This document shows positions 44,068-52,104 of a DNA stretch of 64,000 bases, one piece after another. Origin of the DNA: Planctomycetota bacterium (GTDB taxonomy: Bacteria > Planctomycetota > MHYJ01 > JACQXL01 > JACQZI01); the NCBI GenBank assembly GCA_016207825.1, contig JACQZI010000012.1, positions 17,532 through 81,531 on the forward strand. The letters are read 5' to 3'. Each line of letters starts with the position of its first letter. Within the stretch, counting starts at the first letter, position 1. The notes under the pieces were generated by a model. The model saw only the letters and a program-made list of their open reading frames with translations, did not search any database and was not told the DNA's origin. The translations under genes and the position numbers were made by a program.

Positions 44068-44697
44068 CTATTCGCTATCAACCGGATACTGGGGACCGTA
44101 AAACATTCCCTGCTCAATAAGGTCTGATTTTTTCTTGCTGTCGGATTTTTTATGGTCGCGTTCCACTATGTTGGTAAGATATAACTGGAAGACAGGAGGT
44201 TCTTTTACCTCGACGATTTCCTGAAACCTCATGTGTATCATTTCTTGGATTTTTGCGGTTACTTCCTGGACATTAGTCCCTTCCCAGGCGGAATAATAGG
44301 CGGTAATCACTATCGGTTTCGCTTCAGATTTTTTGTCCTTCCTGATGCGGATGTGGATATCGTGCACCTCGGCCAGTTTCTTTACCGCCCGGCGCAGGGA
44401 ATTTTCTATTGCCGAGAGTGAAATGGAGAATTCACCGCTTGCCACATTCAGTTTTATATGGGTTGCATATTGGCGGACAAACAAGTGGCTCAAGAAATAA
44501 AGCAGGTTAAAAAGGACAATATATACGGTCAATAATAAAGCGACCATTCGCACCGATGGGTTGGTATTGATTTGGTCGATAAAATTACCAATCATTACGA
44601 TATTGATGATATCAGATGCCCAGGCAAATCCGATTACTCCGAATCCAACCGCTACCAGCCAGTTCGTCAAACGGAGAATATATCCGATTACTTTCAT
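44068..44697 (-). CDS. AmaP-like alkaline-shock membrane anchor protein
   Basis: 209 residues. Two membrane segments (LTNWLVAVGFGVIGFAW; LLLTVYIVLFNLLYFLS) are followed by a soluble domain (SLSAIENSLRRAVKKLAEVHDIHIRI) and a Lys/Asp-rich tail, the layout of AmaP, which anchors Asp23 in Gram-positive bacteria. No Asp23 gene is adjacent. An AAGGAG lies 8 nt before the ATG. Role in envelope stress is a family-based inference. Confidence 0.7.
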   Translation of the reverse strand: MKVIGYILRLTNWLVAVGFGVIGFAWASDIINIVMIGNFIDQINTNPSVRMVALLLTVYIVLFNLLYFLSHLFVRQYATHIKLNVASGEFSISLSAIENSLRRAVKKLAEVHDIHIRIRKDKKSEAKPIVITAYYSAWEGTNVQEVTAKIQEMIHMRFQEIVEVKEPPVFQLYLTNIVERDHKKSDSKKKSDLIEQGMFYGPQYPVDSE

Positions 44698-44760
44698 ATA
44701 AAAACTCCTTATAAGAACGACCTTTGTATTCTATATAAAAGGTATCGTTTTGTAAAGTAA

Positions 44761-46305
44761 TTATTGGAGCAGTTTTTTAATTACCCCGTCAAAAAGGTTG
44801 TTCGGGATTCCCTGCAAGATAATAGCGGATTTTCCGTTCTGATAAACCGCATCGGATGTTTTGCCGTAATCGTAGCGCCGGGTGTTATCCGCAATTACGG
44901 GGTCAATTTGCTCCTCAATAGAAGCTTCTATAAACAAACTCATCCCTTCGGCGAATTCCTTGGCGTCTTTTTCTGTATCCCAAGACGTGCTCCATATGGT
45001 AAATCCAGTTTTTTCCTTGGGATTAAATAGTTCGATATAAGTATCGCCGCCCCAGCCGATGGAATATCTTTCAGCCGCCGGTCCTGTTTTGGGGTTGGAA
45101 AGGAACTGTAGTAAAACAACGAATTCTCCTTGAGTGTCCGGTTTGGATTGCTTCCAGCTTTCTCCTAAGAGCGGTAATAAATCCGGTATTTCGATTGTTA
45201 CAGGCAGGTCTTGGCCTTCAAGGTATTTTTCCGGATGGAGTACTTGTTCGGTTGATTTAGGGAAGTTTTCATAGAGCTTATTAACGCCTTCCCACCCTTC
45301 GATCTCTTTTATTGCTTTAATGAACTTTGCCCCGATGGAATAATTGTAAAGCGACAAAACAGACTGGACCATTTTGGGGCCGAAATCAGAATCGTTCTTA
45401 GCGCTTTTCCATGGGGGCGGCATTTCAAGCATTTTTCCCATGCGGCTTTCAGGCATGCATTCGATTGGCACCAGGGTGGCATCCCCTTCAATCAAAGCGT
45501 CCCGGATATATCTTCCTTCCGTTGAGGTAGCTTTTTTATTTAATTCGGAGATATTAAATAGTTGATCCTGTAATCCATGGAAAGTTTCGTGTATTCTGGT
45601 GGCTTTGAATTTGACCGGGTCGAGTTCTTTCTTGATGTAAAGTGTTTTATCCGCCCAGCGGTAAAAACCCTGGATGCTGTCGGCTTTTTGCCCGTATACG
45701 CGCTCAAATTGGGTGGAAGTCAATATTTTATGCTTAACCGGTTCTTTGAATTTTAAGCCCCTCACTTTTTCTATAAGAGCGATTGCTTCTTCCTGGTCTT
45801 TTTCATCCTGTTCGGTCTGGGGAACTTCAACTATAGGGGGAATCAACTTCATGACATTTTTATATTCATCGCTTCCGCGGACGAATTCCAGGTCTTTATC
45901 CGCATCGATGAATTCCTGGTTATCAAACCCGTATTTAATTGCCAAGGCCAGTGATTTCAGCGCGTTTTCTTTGTCTTTAAGAAGAGAATACATGCAGGCG
46001 CTGTTATAGTGGGCGCTGCCCAAAGCTTCTTTTGGCAGTTCCAAGGTAAGCAGTTTCTGATATACGCCCAAGGCTTTTTGGTAGTTCCTTTCATAAATCA
46101 GCATCTCACCCATCTGCAATAGTTTTTCCGGGTCGGTTTCGGTGATTTCTTCAAGTTTAGGCGGTTCCGGTTTCACTACAACCGGCTTCTCGATTTTCGG
46201 CGGTTCTGTTTTAGGAGCCTCGGTTGTTTGTGGTGTTGAAGGGGTTCCGCATCCCATGATAAAAATTATCCCGGCAAATCCCAAGCTACACATCAGGTTT
46301 TTCAT
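44761..46305 (-). CDS. Lipoprotein with TPRs and HExxH peptidase-like domain
   Basis: 514 residues. The lipobox IMGC (Cys near 19) and a Pro/Thr/Lys-rich linker mark an outer- or inner-membrane lipoprotein. Residues about 55-150 carry TPR-like motifs (GEMLIYERNYQKALGVYQKL, ALKSLALAIKYG). The C-terminal part has HETFHGLQDQLF (zinc HExxH), with EGDATLV about 30 residues on as the possible third ligand. It resembles the TPR+HExxH gene at the window start. Substrate unknown. It has its own promoter and AAGGAG site, and is a single-gene unit. Confidence 0.75.
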   Translation of the reverse strand: MKNLMCSLGFAGIIFIMGCGTPSTPQTTEAPKTEPPKIEKPVVVKPEPPKLEEITETDPEKLLQMGEMLIYERNYQKALGVYQKLLTLELPKEALGSAHYNSACMYSLLKDKENALKSLALAIKYGFDNQEFIDADKDLEFVRGSDEYKNVMKLIPPIVEVPQTEQDEKDQEEAIALIEKVRGLKFKEPVKHKILTSTQFERVYGQKADSIQGFYRWADKTLYIKKELDPVKFKATRIHETFHGLQDQLFNISELNKKATSTEGRYIRDALIEGDATLVPIECMPESRMGKMLEMPPPWKSAKNDSDFGPKMVQSVLSLYNYSIGAKFIKAIKEIEGWEGVNKLYENFPKSTEQVLHPEKYLEGQDLPVTIEIPDLLPLLGESWKQSKPDTQGEFVVLLQFLSNPKTGPAAERYSIGWGGDTYIELFNPKEKTGFTIWSTSWDTEKDAKEFAEGMSLFIEASIEEQIDPVIADNTRRYDYGKTSDAVYQNGKSAIILQGIPNNLFDGVIKKLLQ

Positions 46306-46339
46306 GATTTACTCCTTATAAATAAAAGTAACATTTTAA

Positions 46340-46366
46340 ATTATATTAATTCGTTAAGCCTGTCAA
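46340..46366 (-). promoter_or_regulatory. Promoter of the TPR/HExxH lipoprotein
   Basis: Minus-strand TTGACA (46361-46366), 15-nt spacer, TATAAT (46340-46345). It diverges from the promoter of the small + strand gene, just 8 bp away. Confidence 0.5.
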
Positions 46367-46373
46367 TAAATGC

Positions 46374-46401
46374 TTGACTTTAAATTATGCCGCTATATAA
46401 T
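46374..46401 (+). promoter_or_regulatory. Promoter of the small membrane protein gene
   Basis: TTGACT (46374-46379), 16-nt spacer, TATAAT (46396-46401). Leader of about 30 nt with a GGGGG-type ribosome-binding site 8 nt before the ATG. Confidence 0.6.
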
Positions 46402-46438
46402 ACGCCTTATAATCGCATGATGAAAGGGGGTGAAAATA

Positions 46439-46627
46439 ATGAAAATCCTGTCAACCCTGTTCCTGATAATCAGCGTAATAAGCTTGATTATGGGTATTGT
46501 GTGGAGAATCATGCAGAAACCATTTCCTCTCGGGCAAATTCCGCCGAATTCTATAATGGAATTCACCGCGATATGTCTGCTTTTTGCGCTTGCTATATCT
46601 GTTTATCAGATAGCAAACAAGTCTTGA
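46439..46627 (+). CDS. Small membrane protein, unknown function
   Basis: 62 residues from the ATG at 46439 (a GTG at 46430 is in frame, but overlaps the ribosome-binding GGGGG). Two hydrophobic helices, ILSTLFLIISVISLIMGIVW and FTAICLLFALAISVYQIA, separated by a polar loop (QKPFPLGQIPPNS). It has its own promoter and is followed by a strong terminator, so it is a real transcription unit in spite of its size. No family recognised. Confidence 0.65.
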   Translation: MKILSTLFLIISVISLIMGIVWRIMQKPFPLGQIPPNSIMEFTAICLLFALAISVYQIANKS

Positions 46628-46641
46628 TAGCATTGTCGGGC

Positions 46642-46689
46642 AAAATAAGATAAAACCGTTCCGATAACTTTCGGGACGGTTTTATTTTG
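46642..46689. terminator. Bidirectional terminator after the small gene
   Basis: AAAATAAGATAAAACCGTTCCGA and TCGGGACGGTTTTATTTTG form a long stem with few mismatches. T runs follow on both strands. It also overlaps the last codons of the convergent gene ending at 46682. Confidence 0.8.
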
Positions 46690-47716
46690 TGTTCAGGTTG
46701 AGTTTACGCTGGGCTTCCAACTCGATTATTTTTACCTTCAGGTCGGAAGCTGGTTTATTGGATGGGTCGAGCGCCAGGGCTTTATTCAGCCATTTGATTG
46801 ATTCCCGGAAATTGAGCTCCATTGCCCAGAGCTGTCCCAGGTTATTGTAGATGGTCACCATCCAGCCGTTGATTTCTCTCAGTTTTTCCCTTCCCTCGCT
46901 CAAGAGATTGACATCGCGGGTTTGGTCAAGCACGGCTATTAAAGCCGATTTGGCGGTAACCAGTTTCTCGATGGCTTTTTTATATAATTTATCCGCCTGG
47001 ATGAAATTATTTTCGCCTTCGCTTTCAAGGCCTGCGGTGTTAAGTTCGTTTACTTCCTTAACCAGTTTAACCACCTCAGCGGAATATTTTTTCCTTAATT
47101 CGATTTCTTTCTTAGTTAGTTGTTCCTGTTCTTTCTTTTTCTGTTCCGCTTCCTTGATTTTGTTTTCCTCTTCCATATTATGCCGTATCATCTGGGTGGC
47201 AAAGGCGGCCGCCTTGGTGGCTTCTTCGGCGTATTTACTGTCCGGATATTTACTGATTAGTTTCTGCAGGTTATTCAGGGCTTCCTCGTATTTGTTCTGT
47301 TTCATCAGTTCTACGGAGTTTTCGATGATCGTGGTGGATTCTTCTTCCACGATAAGCACGAGTTTTTCATCAGCCTTTTCTTTTAGGTTTTCATCGATCT
47401 CGGCAGCTTTTTCAAATTCGTTGCGGCTGTAGTCGTATAGTTTATTGTTCAGGCAATATTCCCCGAGCGTCCAGTGTTCCTGGGCGTTTGAAGTATCCAT
47501 CAATTGCTGACGGATTATATAAACCGAATGTGGTTTTAATTCGTTTAAGGATAGCCCCATCTCCTTTTCATCGCCCAAATTCAGGATGACCTTGTCATTT
47601 TTTATTTCTTTAACGGTGCCTTCTATGATGGTACCGTTTTTCAGTTCAAACTCGTCCCCCCATACCTGTGATGCAAGTATTAAAAAGATAATCGTAAAAG
47701 TTGTTTTCAGTTTCAT
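46682..47716 (-). CDS. Secreted TPR protein with N-terminal SH3-like domain
   Basis: 344 residues from MKLKTTFTIIF at 47716 (GAGG just upstream; frame extends further). A signal peptide (TIIFLILASQVWG) precedes a small barrel (LKNGTIIEGTVKEIKNDKVI) of a kind common in planctomycete secreted proteins, then TPR-like helices (ALNNLQKLISKYPDSKYA), a Glu/Lys/Gln coiled coil (EEENKIKEAEQKKKEQEQ) and a last TPR (SIKWLNKALALDPSNKP). Probably a scaffold in the periplasm; no enzyme motif is seen. Confidence 0.75.
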   Translation of the reverse strand: MKLKTTFTIIFLILASQVWGDEFELKNGTIIEGTVKEIKNDKVILNLGDEKEMGLSLNELKPHSVYIIRQQLMDTSNAQEHWTLGEYCLNNKLYDYSRNEFEKAAEIDENLKEKADEKLVLIVEEESTTIIENSVELMKQNKYEEALNNLQKLISKYPDSKYAEEATKAAAFATQMIRHNMEEENKIKEAEQKKKEQEQLTKKEIELRKKYSAEVVKLVKEVNELNTAGLESEGENNFIQADKLYKKAIEKLVTAKSALIAVLDQTRDVNLLSEGREKLREINGWMVTIYNNLGQLWAMELNFRESIKWLNKALALDPSNKPASDLKVKIIELEAQRKLNLNTK

Positions 47717-47838
47717 ATTAGCCTCGAAAAATTCTATACTACATTCTTTTTCATCAAATGTCAAGGGTAAATAAGACTATTTGCCCCGGTCGTTTTTAGG
47801 TGGCGGTTTTTTTTGAATCAGTCTCATCCGTAAATTGT

Positions 47839-47866
47839 TTGACAAATTCGTCCAATAATTTAAGAT
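47839..47866 (+). promoter_or_regulatory. Promoter of nrdR, leaderless type
   Basis: TTGACA (47839-47844), 16-nt spacer, TAAGAT (47861-47866), 8 nt before the ATG at 47875. It lies within the longer upstream frame, supporting the internal start. Confidence 0.55.
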
Positions 47867-47874
47867 TAATCAAT

Positions 47875-48336
47875 ATGAAATGCCCGTTTTGCAAAAAGGA
47901 TTCTGATAAGGTAATTGATTCCCGCCTTGCCGAAGAAGGTTTTGCCATCCGCCGACGGCGTGAATGCACCCGTTGCCACCGGCGCTATACCAGCTACGAA
48001 CGGCGCGAGGGAAGCAGTTTGCGCGTGGTAAAAAAAGACGGCTCGCGCGAGGTTTACCTGCGCGATAAGATAGTCAACGGTATCAATAAAGCCTGCGAAA
48101 AGCGCCCGGTTTCTCCCCAGAAAATAGACGGGGTTATCGCCGACCTGGAGCGCGAAATACACGATAAGTTCGAGCGCGAAGTTCCTTCCAAGAAAATAGG
48201 CGAAATTATCATGCGCGAATTGAAAAAGCTCGATAAGGTTGCCTATGTCAGGTTTGCGTCGGTCTACCGTGATTTTAAGGATATCGATGAGTTTATCCGT
48301 GAATTAAAGCCGATGCTGAAGAATAAGATTAGGTGA
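47875..48336 (+). CDS. nrdR: Transcriptional repressor NrdR
   Basis: 153 residues from the start MKCPFCKKDSDKVIDS at 47875, the family's normal beginning. The zinc ribbon (CPFC, CTRC), RRRRECTRCHRRYTSYER, and the ATP-cone domain (VVKKDGSREVYLRDKIVNGI, quoted in part) are all complete. NrdR senses ATP/dATP and represses ribonucleotide reductase genes by binding NrdR boxes. No nrd gene is in this window. A promoter ends only 8 nt before the ATG and there is no Shine-Dalgarno, so its mRNA is probably leaderless. Confidence 0.95.
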   Translation: MKCPFCKKDSDKVIDSRLAEEGFAIRRRRECTRCHRRYTSYERREGSSLRVVKKDGSREVYLRDKIVNGINKACEKRPVSPQKIDGVIADLEREIHDKFEREVPSKKIGEIIMRELKKLDKVAYVRFASVYRDFKDIDEFIRELKPMLKNKIR

Positions 48337-48354
48337 GGGACGTCACTTCGCTCT

Positions 48355-48437
48355 CCCGATTAGGTTCCCGATAGGATAATCGGGACTTCCCCGCCTTGGC
48401 GGGGTCGCGGGACGGAATTTATCCCGTATTAGCGGGA
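48355..48437. repeat. Cluster of GC palindromes at the secA 3' end
   Basis: Contains CCCGAT...ATCGGG, CCCCGCCTTGGCGGGG and ATCCCGTATTAGCGGGA in a row. The last one supplies the stop codon and final residues (QSR) of secA. It has the style of the other palindromes at 18.2, 25.1 and 34.3 kb and may also stop transcription from both sides. Confidence 0.65.
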
Positions 48438-51035
48438 CTGTCGTTGCGCACAACACTTCTTATACTTTTTCCCGCTCCCGCACGGGCAAGGGTCGTTGCG
48501 TCCCACTTTGTCGCCGACCACTACGGGCCTGGATTTCTCCGTTGCCATGGCACCTTTATTCTCTTCATTGGTGCCGCCTTTTGCCCTTTTCACCTCTTCA
48601 AAAGCGCCGATTTCCTGGTGCTTGAATTCGGTCGGCTTCCAGGTCTTTTCCAGCTTTTCCATCTCCGGCTTTTCTATCCGCACCTTGAAGATAAGGTCGG
48701 TTGTTTCTTCCTTGACCGCTTCAATCAGCGTATCAAAAAGCTGATAGCCTTCGCGCTTGTATTCAATCTTGGGGTCAACCTGCGCGTAACTCCGCAATCC
48801 TATCCCGCTTCTCAGCTGGTCCATGGCGTAAAGATGGTCTTTCCATTTTTCGTCTATCTTTTCCAGGAGTATATATTGTTCGAGTTCCCGCATTATCGGT
48901 TCGGTCAGTGTTTTCTCCCTTTCGTCATAGGCCTCTTTTGTTTTATCAAGCAATAATTTCTCGATTTCTTTGATGCTTCCGGCTGATAATTTCTCCGCGC
49001 TTATTTCCATCCCAAATTTGCGCTTTGCCCATTCGGACAGTCCCTTGTAATCCATATCTTCATTCTTGGCGTTTTCCGGCAGGTATAAATCTATCGCGCG
49101 GTAAACGCGGTCTTCTATCATCTCCGCAATCATTTTCTTCAGGTCTTTCTTTTCTATCACCAATTGCCTTTGCCCGTAGATTATCTTGCGCTGCTCGTTC
49201 ATTACCATGTCGTATTCCAGCAGGTTTTTCCTGATATCAAAATTATGCGATTCCATCTTTTTCTGGGCGTTTTCTATGGCGCGCGAAATCATCCGGCTTT
49301 CCAAGGCCATCCCGTCTTTCATTCCGAGCTTGCCCAGGAGCCCTCTTACCCAATCAGGCGCGAAGAGCCTTAAAAGCGTATCTTCCATGGAAACGACGAA
49401 TTGTGAAGAGCCCGGGTCGCCCTGCCTGCCGGCGCGGCCGCGCAACTGGTTATCTATGCGGCGCGATTCGTGCCGCTCCGTGCCGAGTATATGAAGACCG
49501 CCCAAAGCGGCAACTCCCTCGCCCAGGATAATATCCGTTCCGCGCCCGGCCATATTGGTCGCAATGGTCACCTGCGCGGGTTGTCCGGCCTGGGCGACAA
49601 TCTGCGCCTCGCGCTCGTGCTGCTTGGCGTTAAGGACGTCGTGCTGTATGCCGCGGCGCTTGAGCATCTCGCTCAAACGCTCGGAATTTTCTATCGAAGT
49701 CGTCCCGACCAGGGTCGGCCGCCCGGTCTGGTTAATCCGCACGATTTCTTCTATAATGGCGTTAAACTTTTCCTCCTCTGTCCGGAAGACCATGTCCGGT
49801 GAGGTATTGCGGATGAGCGGTTTATTGGTCGGGATGGTGACGACATCTAGCTTGTATATCTGGAAAAACTCCATCGCCTCGGTTGCCGCGGTGCCGGTCA
49901 TGCCGGAGAGCTTTTCATACATCTTAAAATAATTCTGTAGCGTTATGGTCGCCAGGGTCTGGTTTTCCTCCTTGATTTTCAGGTGCTCGTTTGCCTCGAC
50001 CGCCTGGTGGAGCCCGTCGCTCCAGCGCCTGCCCGGCATCAGGCGTCCGGTGAATTCGTCCACGATGATGACCTCGCCGTCCTTGACGATATATTCCTTA
50101 TCCTTTTTATAAAGCTCTTTCGCCCTCAATGCCTGTTCGATGTGATGCGGCCATTCCATGTTCTTGCCGTCGTAGAAGGTGTCTACTCCGATCAGGTTCT
50201 GGGCGGTGGTTATGCCCGTATCGGTCAGGATGACCGTATTCTCTTTTTCCTTAACCTCGTAATCCCGGCCCTTTTGCATGCGTGAAGCGACCCGTTCGGC
50301 GGTGTAATATTTATCCGTGGATTCCTCGGCCGGGCCGGAAATAATCAAGGGGGTTCTGGCTTCATCTATCAGGATGCTATCCACCTCGTCAACGATGGCG
50401 TAATGGTATTTCCTCTGGACCTGGTATTCCAAACGGGTTCTCATATTATCGCGGAGATAATCAAACCCGAATTCGTTATTGGTGCCGTAAGTAATATCGC
50501 AGGCGTAAGCGGCCTTTCTTTCTTCCGAGCCCATCTGGTTCTGGATGACGCCCACGGTAAGCCCGAGCATTTCGTAGATGGGTCCCATCCATTCGCGGTC
50601 GCGCCGGGCGAGGTAATCGTTTACCGTGACGATGTGGACGCCTTTTCCGGTTAAGCCATTAAGGTAAGCCGGTAAAGTGGCGACGAGGGTTTTTCCTTCT
50701 CCGGTTGCCATTTCCGCGATGGTTCCGCGGTGGAGGACTATTCCGCCGATTAACTGGACATCAAAGTGGCGCATCTTGGTCGTGCGTTTGGACGCCTCGC
50801 GCACTGCGGCAAATGCCTCCGGCAGGATATCGTCTAGTGTCTCGCCGTTCTCCAGGCGTTCTTTGAATAGGGCGGTTTGTTCCTTTAGCTGGGCATCGGT
50901 AAAGGCGGCGAATTTGGGTTCCAGCTCGTTTACTAGGGGGATTAAGGGCTGGATGGATTTCAGGACGCGCTGGTTACGCGAGCCGAAAAGCCTGGTGAGT
51001 ATATTAGAAATCCCTTCGCCTAATTGTTCTAACAT
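48429..51035 (-). CDS. secA: Protein translocase ATPase SecA
   Basis: 868 residues. Walker A MATGEGKTL, DEVDSILIDEARTPL (Walker B), the second motor domain (GRAGRQGDPGSSQF) and the C-terminal zinc motif CPCGSGKKYKKCC (SecB/lipid/ribosome contact) are complete. SecA pushes unfolded proteins through SecYEG. The last six residues (AQRQSR) after the zinc motif come from an adjacent palindromic repeat. A TTGCAA/TATAAT promoter ends 8 nt before the ATG at 51035. Confidence 0.97.
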   Translation of the reverse strand: MLEQLGEGISNILTRLFGSRNQRVLKSIQPLIPLVNELEPKFAAFTDAQLKEQTALFKERLENGETLDDILPEAFAAVREASKRTTKMRHFDVQLIGGIVLHRGTIAEMATGEGKTLVATLPAYLNGLTGKGVHIVTVNDYLARRDREWMGPIYEMLGLTVGVIQNQMGSEERKAAYACDITYGTNNEFGFDYLRDNMRTRLEYQVQRKYHYAIVDEVDSILIDEARTPLIISGPAEESTDKYYTAERVASRMQKGRDYEVKEKENTVILTDTGITTAQNLIGVDTFYDGKNMEWPHHIEQALRAKELYKKDKEYIVKDGEVIIVDEFTGRLMPGRRWSDGLHQAVEANEHLKIKEENQTLATITLQNYFKMYEKLSGMTGTAATEAMEFFQIYKLDVVTIPTNKPLIRNTSPDMVFRTEEEKFNAIIEEIVRINQTGRPTLVGTTSIENSERLSEMLKRRGIQHDVLNAKQHEREAQIVAQAGQPAQVTIATNMAGRGTDIILGEGVAALGGLHILGTERHESRRIDNQLRGRAGRQGDPGSSQFVVSMEDTLLRLFAPDWVRGLLGKLGMKDGMALESRMISRAIENAQKKMESHNFDIRKNLLEYDMVMNEQRKIIYGQRQLVIEKKDLKKMIAEMIEDRVYRAIDLYLPENAKNEDMDYKGLSEWAKRKFGMEISAEKLSAGSIKEIEKLLLDKTKEAYDEREKTLTEPIMRELEQYILLEKIDEKWKDHLYAMDQLRSGIGLRSYAQVDPKIEYKREGYQLFDTLIEAVKEETTDLIFKVRIEKPEMEKLEKTWKPTEFKHQEIGAFEEVKRAKGGTNEENKGAMATEKSRPVVVGDKVGRNDPCPCGSGKKYKKCCAQRQSR

Positions 51036-51043
51036 GGAAAGTG

Positions 51044-51072
51044 ATTATAATAAGTAAACCGATAAGTTGCAA
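51044..51072 (-). promoter_or_regulatory. Promoter of secA, leaderless type
   Basis: Minus-strand TTGCAA (51067-51072), 17-nt spacer, perfect TATAAT (51044-51049), then 8 nt to the ATG. No Shine-Dalgarno. Confidence 0.6.
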
Positions 51073-51212
51073 TTATTTTAAGGTTATCTTAGAAGAAGAA
51101 AAGAAGGAATAAATTATTAAGCTTCCCTATTGGCACTTTGTAGAATCAAATTACCTACTCTGGGATGGTTTTCAGAGTGAGCGGAGTTAAAAACCGGCTT
51201 GGGTATATAGCG

Positions 51213-51542
51213 TATGATATTAGGGGCTATAGCATATAATATTAGGGGGTATAGGATATGATATTAGGGACTATAGGATATGATATTGGGGGCTATAGGA
51301 TATGCTATTAGGGACTATAGGGTATGCTATTAGGGATTATAGGATATGATATTGGGGACTATAGGGTATGCTGTTAAGGACTATAGGATATGATATTGGG
51401 GACTATAGGGTATGTTATTAGGGACTATAAGGTATGCTATTAGGGTGTATAGGGTATGCCATTAAGGACTATAGTGTATGCTATTAGGGACTATATGATA
51501 TGGTATTAGGATGGCAGGGATATACTATTAGGGCATGGAGCG
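51213..51542. repeat. Degenerate 22-bp tandem array 3 (15 units)
   Basis: Fifteen units of exactly 22 bp with consensus near TATGATATTAGGGACTATAGGA; TATTAGGG and CTATAGG are the best kept parts, and the last two units are the most diverged. The + strand is G-rich over C. No spacers, no indels. It lies about 140 bp upstream of the secA promoter. Confidence 0.92.
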
Positions 51543-51902
51543 TTACTCTATAGGGAGCGGGGTCTTATTTTATGTATAAGGCAGTGTGCCTGTTACTGAA
51601 TCAATCACAAGTAATTATAATTTCGTCGAGGTTTTTTATACGAAGGTGCTGATTAATGATGCTCTGTAAGGAGAGCCTGTCCGCTGGATAATCGCCGTGG
51701 TTATTCAGCCCCAGGAATACGAAAAGATAATGTCCTCATCCGAAGAATACAAGCATTGGGAAAGCCACCGGATACATAAGGTTGTTTAATATGCCACAGA
51801 TTACACAGATAAAGCATTAAGTAATAAATGAAATAATCTGTCTGCAGAATTGGATATTGCGGCGCAGGTGATTATGGATTTATCGGTTTTTGCCTGTTTG
51901 CC
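51543..51902. other. Intergenic stretch after array 3
   Basis: About 360 bp between the array and the MetS-type gene. The only coding-like part is the short remnant at 51670-51789; the rest shows nothing recognisable. Confidence 0.4.
51670..51789 (+). pseudogene. Possible remnant of a small antitoxin-like gene
   Basis: The frame reads GEPVRWIIAVVIQPQEYEKI and continues to a TAA at 51787-51789. GEPV...VVI.P.EYE resembles the core of Phd/YefM antitoxins (GKPVAVIISPEEYE type). There is no start codon, a stop lies just before GEPV, and no toxin gene follows. If real, it is a decayed fragment. Very short, so uncertain. Confidence 0.25.
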
Positions 51903-52103
51903 TCATTTGCTTTCAGTAATTTTTGATTGGTCTTGCTTTGTATCTTTCATGGCAATCCAAATGCAAACAGCCAGCCCGCCGAAAACCAATCCAAACGAGA
52001 TTACCCCCATTAAAATAGCAGGAAAGCCCAAGCCGGTCGGGTTATTCCCTGGTAAAATAACCGGAGCTTCCGACGCAAAAGCAACAAGTGATAAATAATT
52101 CAT
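51903..52103 (-). CDS. MetS-family small subunit of an NSS transporter
   Basis: 66 residues with one membrane helix (PAILMGVISFGLVFGGLAVCIWIAM, in parts) and a short Lys/Gln/Asp-rich tail. Its position right behind the NSS transporter gene matches the MetPS pair, where the small MetS protein is needed for uptake of methionine and alanine by MetP. The ATG at 52103 overlaps the region of the transporter stop (52105) and is preceded by GGAGG. Function is by family and context. Confidence 0.85.
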   Translation of the reverse strand: MNYLSLVAFASEAPVILPGNNPTGLGFPAILMGVISFGLVFGGLAVCIWIAMKDTKQDQSKITESK

Positions 52104-52104
52104 A

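Noticed and set aside
46387..46653. 88-residue frame overlapping the small membrane protein
   Set aside because: Starts inside the -35/-10 region and lacks a ribosome-binding site; the other frame has two clean membrane helices.
14942..51542. CRISPR arrays
   Set aside because: The three arrays have continuous degenerate units and no unique spacers, and no cas genes are near.
51213..51542. Plasmid iteron origin
   Set aside because: 22-bp units fit iteron size, but no rep gene, and the surrounding genes (secA, transporter) are chromosomal.
51850..52098. 82-residue + strand frame overlapping the MetS-type gene
   Set aside because: Antisense; the minus-strand gene has GGAGG and a clear family context.
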